This document shows, in pieces, positions 6,189-10,928 of a stretch of 10,928 nucleotides of DNA. A program made the translations under genes and the position numbers. Position 1 is the stretch's first letter; every line of letters starts with the position of its first letter. Source of the stretch: Clostridia bacterium (lineage in GTDB: Bacteria; Bacillota; Clostridia; Oscillospirales; CAG-272). Where the stretch lies: contig JAFYMA010000130.1 of NCBI GenBank assembly GCA_017556845.1, positions 1 to 10,928 on the forward strand, in the 5' to 3' direction. Under the pieces are notes generated by a model that was given only the letters and a program-made list of their open reading frames with translations, made no database searches and was not told where the DNA came from.

Positions 6189-9128
6189 ATGGTTTATTCA
6201 AACGTCGGCATAGATATAGGCTCTACAACGGCTAAACTGGTCATAACAAGAGACGGGCAGGTGCTTTTCAACAAGTACGTTCGCCATTTGGCACGCACGA
6301 AGGAAAAAACTCTGCAGCTTTTAAAGGAAGCGTATCCCATCGTAAAGGATACTGCGGTACGCGTGATGATATCGGGCTCTGCCGGGCTCGGACTTTCCTC
6401 ATCTGCAAAGATCCCTTATATACAAGAGGTGTTCGCAACCGGAGAGCTTGTCAAAAGCCTTTCCCCTGATACTGACGTCGTAATAGAGCTCGGCGGAGAG
6501 GATGCAAAGATAATCTTCTTCAAGGGCGCGCTTGACGAAAGAATGAACGGAAGCTGTGCAGGCGGAACGGGAGCGTTTATCGACCAGATGGCAAGCCTTA
6601 TGGACGTAACGCCGGACGAGCTTGACGAGCTGAGTCTGAAAGCAGATCAGATATACCCCATCGCATCACGCTGCGGAGTTTTTGCAAAGACGGACATTCA
6701 ACCCCTTATAAACCAAGGTGCGCGCAAGGAGGACATCGCCGCCAGCATATACCAGGCGGTCGTAAATCAGACCGTTGCAGGTCTTGCAAGAGGCAGGCGC
6801 ATAGAAGGAAAGATAATGTTTCTCGGCGGACCTTTATACTACAACAAAGGCTTGCGTATGCGGTTCACGGAAAGCCTCGGACTTGATGAAGATCACGCAC
6901 AGTTTCCCGAATACGCCAGATATTCCGTTGCGTTGGGTGCGGCGTTCTGCGCCGAAAAGGAATCACGCACGGAGAATATAGAGGATATAATAGCAAGGCT
7001 TGAAAAGGCTGAAGGCATCGCCGTGCAAAGCGATCTTTTGCCGCCGCTTTTTGCAAGCGAGAACGATTACGAGGAATTCAAAAAACGCCACAGCAAAGCT
7101 GACGTTCAAAGGGCGGATATACGGTCGTACAACGGTAATGCATACCTTGGCATCGACTGCGGCTCAACGACGACGAAGCTTGCGCTGATAGGCGAAAACG
7201 GCGAGCTTCTTTACACGTATTACGCATCGAACAAGGGCAATCCCGTCAGCGTTGTAAAAGAGCAGCTTATAAATATCCGCCAAATGTGCCAAGACGTAAA
7301 TATTGCCGCATGTGCCTCGACGGGATACGGCGAGGAGCTTGTAAAAAACGCATTCCGTCTTGATTTCGGGCTTGTGGAAACGTCTGCACATCTCAAAGCG
7401 GCAAAGCATTTCGATCCGGATGTTGAATTTCTCATAGACATAGGCGGTCAGGATATAAAGTGCTTTAAAATAAAGGACGGAGCGATCGACAACATTATGC
7501 TCAACGAGGCTTGCTCGTCGGGCTGCGGATCGTTTCTCGAAACGTTTGCACACACGATGAATATGTCGATCGAGGAGTTTTCAAGGATCGGACTTTTCTC
7601 AAAAGCACCAGTAAATCTCGGCTCACGTTGCACCGTCTTTATGAATTCGTCGGTAAAGCAGGCGCAGAAAAACGGCGCGACGGTTGAGGATATTTCGGCA
7701 GGACTTTCCTGCAGCGTAATAAATAACGCTCTTTACAAGGTAATAAGAATAAATAACCCGGATCAGCTCGGGCGGCATATCGTCGTTCAGGGCGGCACGT
7801 TCAATAACGATGCCGTGCTCCGCAGCTTTGAAATGCAGACGGGCAGAAACGTAACTCGTCCGTCGATAGCGGGAATTATGGGAGCGTACGGAGCAGCTCT
7901 GTACGCAAAGGAAAAGCGGAAAAGCGAGTCATCTTCCCTTTTGTCGTTGCAGGAGCTTTGCGATTTCTTCCACACGGTGAAGTCTGCACGCTGTGCAGGG
8001 TGTGAAAATCGCTGTATGGTCACCGTAAACTCATTTTCGGACAACAGAAAATTCGTTTCAGGCAACAGATGCGAAAAAATATTCAACTCGGGAAAAGGAC
8101 GGCAAAACGACTATCCCAACGTATACGCAGAAAAAAGAAAATACCTTTCATCGCTTGAGGACTCCGATACGTCGAAGCGTGCCGTTGGTATCCCGCTCGG
8201 CTTGAACATATACGAGCTTGCACCGTTCTGGCACGGCTTCTTCAATACCTTGAATATGCGTGTGATAACGGGCGGATATGCCGATCTTGTATCGTATTCG
8301 GCAGGTCAGCTCAGTATTCCGTCAGACACGGCTTGTTATCCTGCAAAGCTGATGCACGGTCAGATAACTAAACTGATACACGAAAAGCCCGATTTCATAT
8401 TTTACCCGTGTATGACGTGGAACATAGACGAAAAGGCTGCGTCAAACTGCTATAACTGTCCGCTCGTGGCGTACTACCCCGAGGTCATAAAGGGCAATAT
8501 GGACGAATTGGCAGGCACGCCGTTTCTGTATCCTTACATAGATATAAACAACGAAAAACAGCTCGAAAGCGTGCTTTTTAAAACGCTCCGGCCGCACGTA
8601 CCGGATCTTACGAAAAAGACGGTAAAATCGGCTTTAAAAAACGCTTTTTCCGAATACAGACGGTATAAAGAAAGCATATTTGAAAAGGGCAAGGCGGCAG
8701 TCGAATTTGCAAACGAAAACGATCTGCCCATAATGGTCCTTGCAGGCAGACCCTACCACGTTGACCCTCTTATAAACCACGGTATAGACGAGCTCGCTAT
8801 TCGCTTGGGCTTCGCGGTAATAAGCGAGGACGTAGCTGCAAGAATGGCGCGGATGCCGTCAGTTTCCGTGCTTGATCAATGGACGTACCATTCGAGAATG
8901 TACGCATCAGCAAGCTTTGTAAATCAGACACCGCGCGCACAGCTCGTCCAGCTCGTTTCCTTCGGATGCGGTCTTGATGCAATAACCACCGACGAAATAC
9001 GGGATATTCTCGCATCAGGCGGAAAGCTTTACACGCAGCTCAAGATCGACGAAATATCAAATCTCGGTGCAGTAACGATAAGATTACGCAGTCTTGTTTC
9101 CGCGCTTGAGGACAGGGGGGAAAAATAA
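6189..9128 (+). CDS. Tandem BcrA/D-type ATPase activase with DUF2229 region (2-hydroxyacyl-CoA dehydratase activator family)
   Basis: The 979-residue cytoplasmic iron-sulfur ATPase is built in series. The first ASKHA module has a phosphate loop at GIDIGSTTAK (7-16), ELGGEDAKI (100-108) and Cys123 (GSCAGGTG) and Cys162 (SRCGVF). Their 39-residue spacing equals that of the two [4Fe-4S] ligands in Acidaminococcus HgdC, where each subunit gives two cysteines to a shared cluster. The second module repeats this at GIDCGSTTTK (321-330), DIGGQDIK (417-424), Cys442 and Cys481, again 39 apart. A C-x2-C-x3-C-x18-C motif follows (602, 605, 609, 628), which may bind another cluster or zinc. A DUF2229-like part (about 667-960) contains further cysteines (716, 741, 754, 757) and AGRPYHVDPL. 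The family uses ATP hydrolysis to push a low-potential electron into a dehydratase-type partner, most likely the next gene. AGGAG at 6175-6179 fixes the start. The substrate is unknown. Confidence 0.9.
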   Translation: MVYSNVGIDIGSTTAKLVITRDGQVLFNKYVRHLARTKEKTLQLLKEAYPIVKDTAVRVMISGSAGLGLSSSAKIPYIQEVFATGELVKSLSPDTDVVIELGGEDAKIIFFKGALDERMNGSCAGGTGAFIDQMASLMDVTPDELDELSLKADQIYPIASRCGVFAKTDIQPLINQGARKEDIAASIYQAVVNQTVAGLARGRRIEGKIMFLGGPLYYNKGLRMRFTESLGLDEDHAQFPEYARYSVALGAAFCAEKESRTENIEDIIARLEKAEGIAVQSDLLPPLFASENDYEEFKKRHSKADVQRADIRSYNGNAYLGIDCGSTTTKLALIGENGELLYTYYASNKGNPVSVVKEQLINIRQMCQDVNIAACASTGYGEELVKNAFRLDFGLVETSAHLKAAKHFDPDVEFLIDIGGQDIKCFKIKDGAIDNIMLNEACSSGCGSFLETFAHTMNMSIEEFSRIGLFSKAPVNLGSRCTVFMNSSVKQAQKNGATVEDISAGLSCSVINNALYKVIRINNPDQLGRHIVVQGGTFNNDAVLRSFEMQTGRNVTRPSIAGIMGAYGAALYAKEKRKSESSSLLSLQELCDFFHTVKSARCAGCENRCMVTVNSFSDNRKFVSGNRCEKIFNSGKGRQNDYPNVYAEKRKYLSSLEDSDTSKRAVGIPLGLNIYELAPFWHGFFNTLNMRVITGGYADLVSYSAGQLSIPSDTACYPAKLMHGQITKLIHEKPDFIFYPCMTWNIDEKAASNCYNCPLVAYYPEVIKGNMDELAGTPFLYPYIDINNEKQLESVLFKTLRPHVPDLTKKTVKSALKNAFSEYRRYKESIFEKGKAAVEFANENDLPIMVLAGRPYHVDPLINHGIDELAIRLGFAVISEDVAARMARMPSVSVLDQWTYHSRMYASASFVNQTPRAQLVQLVSFGCGLDAITTDEIRDILASGGKLYTQLKIDEISNLGAVTIRLRSLVSALEDRGEK

Positions 9129-10381
9129 TGGACAGAGTATTATTCACAAAGGAAATGCGCTCGGAATACACGATACTTTTGCCCAATATGCTTCCCGTGC
9201 ATTTCAAAATAATCGAAAAGATATTCAGAATATACGGATACAACGCAGTTCTTCTCGAAAATACGGGAAACGCCGTTATTTCCGCAGGTCTTAAATACGT
9301 TCACAACGATGCCTGCTATCCCGTACAGCTCATCGTAGGACAGTTTCTCGACGCTCTTGCAAGCGGTGAATACGATACGCACAAGGTCGCTCTTTTACTT
9401 ACGCAAACGGGCGGCGGATGCCGTGCCTCAAACTACATTCCCGTACTCAGAAAAGCGCTGAAGGATGCGGGTATGGAGTATATTCCCGTCATATCTCTGA
9501 ACGCATCCGGACTTGAAGCAAATCCCGGCTTCAAGGTAACCTTACCGATGCTGAAAAGAAGTGCGTACGCATGCATTTACGGCGATCTTCTGATGTCGCT
9601 GAAGAACCAATGCCTGCCTTACGAAGCAGTCAAGGGAACAACGGAAGAAAAAGTCGGAAAATGGACGGAAATACTGTGCAGCGAGCTTGCGAAAAAGCAC
9701 CTTGACAAAAAGCGTCTTAAAAATATGTACGGCGAGATAGCCGCCGACTTTGAAAGCATCGAAAGAGTGAAAAAAATCATTCCAAAGGTCGGTATCGTCG
9801 GTGAGATATTCGTCAAATTTTCTCCCTTGGGTAATAACGATATTGAAAAATTTCTTCTTTCAGAGGACAGCGAGCCCGTAATGCCCGGACTTATCAATTT
9901 TATGATATATTTCCTTGCAAACGGAATTATAGATAACGAGCTTTACGCCCAAAAGCCCGTATACGCCAAAGTATGCAAGCTTGCAATAAACTTCATAAAC
10001 AAGCGTACATCACAGGTGGCAAAGGCAGTGCGTGAAAATTCGTCATTCGTTCCGCCGGAGCCCTTGACGGATATAGAAAAGCTGACACAAGGATACATCG
10101 GAACGGGTGTCAAAATGGGCGAAGGTTGGCTGCTGGTAGCCGAAATATCGGAGCTTTTGCACAGCGGTGTTAATAACGTGGTATGCGTTCAGCCGTTCGG
10201 ATGCCTGCCCAATCATATCGTTGCAAAGGGCGTTATGAAAAATATGATGCAGAACAATCCCGGCGCCAACATCGTCGCAATAGACTATGACCCCGGAATG
10301 ACGAAGGTAAACCAGGAAAACCGCCTGCGTCTTATGCTCTCGTGTGCAAGAGAAAACCTTAAGGAAAACGTCAAGATATAA
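9128..10381 (+). CDS. 2-hydroxyacyl-CoA dehydratase D-component-like iron-sulfur protein
   Basis: The 417-residue cytoplasmic protein resembles the C-terminal third of the large fused activases and the HGD-D (PF06050) family. Visible motifs are FTKEMRSEYTILLPNMLP (6-23), KYVHNDACYP (56-65), LTQTGGGCRASNY (91-103), PVISLNASGLEANPGF (120-135) and VCVQPFGCLPNHI (352-364). Cys63, Cys98 and Cys359 are the natural candidates for cluster ligands, as in dehydratase subunits and double-cubane-cluster proteins. The start ATG overlaps the previous stop codon by one base (TAATG) and is preceded by AGGGGGG at 9114-9120, 7 bases away, so the gene should be translationally coupled to the activase. A terminator follows directly. 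It probably accepts electrons from the activase and reduces an unidentified substrate. No canonical HgdA/HgdB pair is nearby, so dehydratase activity should not be assumed. Confidence 0.87.
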   Translation: MDRVLFTKEMRSEYTILLPNMLPVHFKIIEKIFRIYGYNAVLLENTGNAVISAGLKYVHNDACYPVQLIVGQFLDALASGEYDTHKVALLLTQTGGGCRASNYIPVLRKALKDAGMEYIPVISLNASGLEANPGFKVTLPMLKRSAYACIYGDLLMSLKNQCLPYEAVKGTTEEKVGKWTEILCSELAKKHLDKKRLKNMYGEIAADFESIERVKKIIPKVGIVGEIFVKFSPLGNNDIEKFLLSEDSEPVMPGLINFMIYFLANGIIDNELYAQKPVYAKVCKLAINFINKRTSQVAKAVRENSSFVPPEPLTDIEKLTQGYIGTGVKMGEGWLLVAEISELLHSGVNNVVCVQPFGCLPNHIVAKGVMKNMMQNNPGANIVAIDYDPGMTKVNQENRLRLMLSCARENLKENVKI

Positions 10382-10384
10382 AGC

Positions 10385-10429
10385 AAAAAGCTTCCGAAAG
10401 CCGTTTTGAAACGGATTCGGAAGCTTTTT
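10385..10429 (+). terminator. Intrinsic terminator after the activase operon
   Basis: Arms aaaaagcttccgaa (10385-10398) and ttcggaagcttttt (10416-10429) pair perfectly over 14 bp, with an inner ccgttt/aaacgg extension (10401-10406 with 10409-10414). The stem starts 3 bases after the stop codon and ends in TTTTTATT. The minus strand also ends the stem with TTTTTGCTTT, so it could work in both directions. Confidence 0.92.
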
Positions 10430-10454
10430 ATTAAGACATCGTATTACTCTTCGA

Positions 10455-10616
10455 TCACTGAAACGGTGTATTTTCCGCAACGAGCTTGTATTTTGCTTTG
10501 ATCCCCTTGGTACAAAGAAATTCCGCAAACTCTTTGTTGTTTTCAGCCGATCCGGCCTTTACCTTCTCAAATTCGGCAACATCTGATGAGTGCTGCTTTT
10601 TTGCGGACCTTTCCAT
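10455..10616 (-). CDS. Doubtful small ORF of 53 codons, possibly a gene remnant
   Basis: This ORF begins MERSAKKQHSSDVAEFEKVK and continues as a charged, soluble-looking sequence with AEFLCTKGIKAKYKLVAE near the end. Its composition is protein-like, rich in Lys and Glu, but I recognise no family. No Shine-Dalgarno sequence precedes the ATG at 10614-10616. A TTG start at 10691 would lengthen it to 78 residues with an unconvincing hydrophobic N-terminus and also lacks a ribosome binding site. It faces the activase terminator. It may be a chance ORF or the tail of a gene cut by an insertion at the right. Apart from this ORF and the TATAAT box at 10644, I see nothing supportable between 10430 and 10790. 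Confidence 0.2.
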   Translation of the reverse strand: MERSAKKQHSSDVAEFEKVKAGSAENNKEFAEFLCTKGIKAKYKLVAENTPFQ

Positions 10617-10640
10617 ATTGTCAAAAGCAAGCCTGAATTG

Positions 10641-10649
10641 TGTTATAAT
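10641..10649 (+). promoter_or_regulatory. Possible isolated extended -10 promoter pointing right
   Basis: TATAAT at 10644-10649 is preceded by TGT, which makes an extended -10 element. The nearest -35-like hexamer, TTGTCA at 10618-10623, is 20 bases away, too far for a standard promoter. Downstream there is an AGGTGA at 10655-10660 but only a 5-codon ORF (ATG at 10666) and a 52-codon ORF (10673-10831) that runs into the hairpin array, so any transcript may be non-coding. Confidence 0.3.
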
Positions 10650-10794
10650 GATACAGGTGATGCAAATGGATAATGAAAAATAATTGCCCAATCGAAAAAG
10701 AAATCGTTTGGAAAATTATGACTATATTTCATGCGGTGCATATTTTATTACAGTATGTACATTGGAAAGGCAAAATTATTTTTGGGAAAATCAT

Positions 10795-10928
10795 AACCAC
10801 CCGTCAAACGGGTGGTTTGCACAAGGGCTAAAAGCCCAATACTACCGGCCAGCGGCTCAAGCCGCTGGCTTTCGTATACTCAAGCCTATTGCCTTTGCCA
10901 CTTTTGCCGCCCTTAAAAGGGCGTTCGT
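10795..10928. mobile_element. Four-hairpin array resembling an IS200/IS605-type element end, possibly the TnpB guide-RNA region
   Basis: Four stem-loops sit within 130 bases and run to the right edge. They are a 10-bp stem with a 3-base loop (10795-10804 with 10808-10817), a 5-bp stem (10825-10829 with 10833-10837), a 9-bp stem with a TCAA loop (10848-10856 with 10861-10869) and a 7-bp stem (10908-10914 with 10917-10923). A GTATAC palindrome lies at 10874-10879. Closely packed imperfect palindromes near a terminal GGTGGTT-type hairpin are a hallmark of IS200/IS605 ends in Clostridia, which transpose as single strands. If the element extends to the right, the left limit lies within about 10 bases of 10795. 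A tnpB gene read leftward would then place this segment in its 3' region, where omega RNA is made. No transposase is visible, so a non-autonomous palindromic element is an equal possibility. Confidence 0.55.

Noticed and set aside
9107..9128. Canonical -1 programmed frameshift heptamer at the G6-A5 tract
   Set aside because: In the reading frame the codons are AGG GGG GAA AAA TAA, which do not give a proper X XXY YYZ heptamer. Slippage remains possible but is not supported by a standard signal.
10673..10831. Rightward 52-codon ORF starting MKNNCPIEKE
   Set aside because: The closest Shine-Dalgarno-like sequence is 12 bases away, the reading frame ends inside the hairpin array, and no family is recognised. 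It is kept only as part of the remnant hypothesis.
10795..10928. CRISPR array
   Set aside because: The palindromes differ in sequence from one another and there are no identical repeats with regular spacers.

Overview
The window looks like a chromosomal segment from a gut-type Clostridia bacterium, probably Oscillospiraceae/Ruminococcaceae. This is inferred from protein similarity recognised by eye (BcrA/D-type activase, DUF1934, GH106-like hydrolase, a Cthe_2159-like carbohydrate-binding protein), moderate GC content and AGGAG-type ribosome binding sites. No rRNA or other phylogenetic marker is present, so the assignment is tentative.

Layout: two divergent gene sets share a control region at about 5941-6188. 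Leftward from a good extended -10 promoter (5969-5997) run a DUF1934 beta-barrel protein (5476-5940), a large cytoplasmic GH106-like glycoside hydrolase (2365-5439) and a membrane-anchored transglutaminase-fold protein with a degenerate active site (1098-2360). After 121 bp containing a strong inverted repeat comes the 5' part of a secreted Cthe_2159/DUF4353-type carbohydrate-binding beta-helix protein (1-976, running off the left edge). The first three are tightly spaced (36 bp and 4 bp gaps) and look like one operon. The fourth may be read through or have its own signals. GH106 enzymes are known for alpha-L-rhamnose removal, and the founding Cthe_2159 protein binds polygalacturonate, so the set may deal with pectin-like or rhamnose-containing glycans. 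This is inference.

Rightward from a second promoter (6114-6143) runs a two-gene operon. The first gene (6189-9128) encodes a 979-residue protein with two BcrA/D-type ATPase/[4Fe-4S] activase modules, a four-cysteine motif and a DUF2229-like region. The second (9128-10381) encodes a 2-hydroxyacyl-CoA dehydratase component-D-like protein. They overlap by one base (TAATG), and together have about the length of the single fused protein I recall from many Clostridia. The operon ends in a strong intrinsic terminator (10385-10429). No canonical dehydratase alpha/beta subunits, CoA transferase or substrate-specific genes lie beside it, so it is an orphan ATP-driven low-potential electron-transfer system of unknown substrate.

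The last 500 bp are gene-poor: a doubtful 53-codon ORF, an isolated TATAAT box, and from about 10795 to the right edge a dense array of four stem-loops. That array resembles the structured end of an IS200/IS605-type element and possibly the omega-RNA region of a TnpB gene lying beyond the edge. No tRNA, rRNA or CRISPR array was seen.
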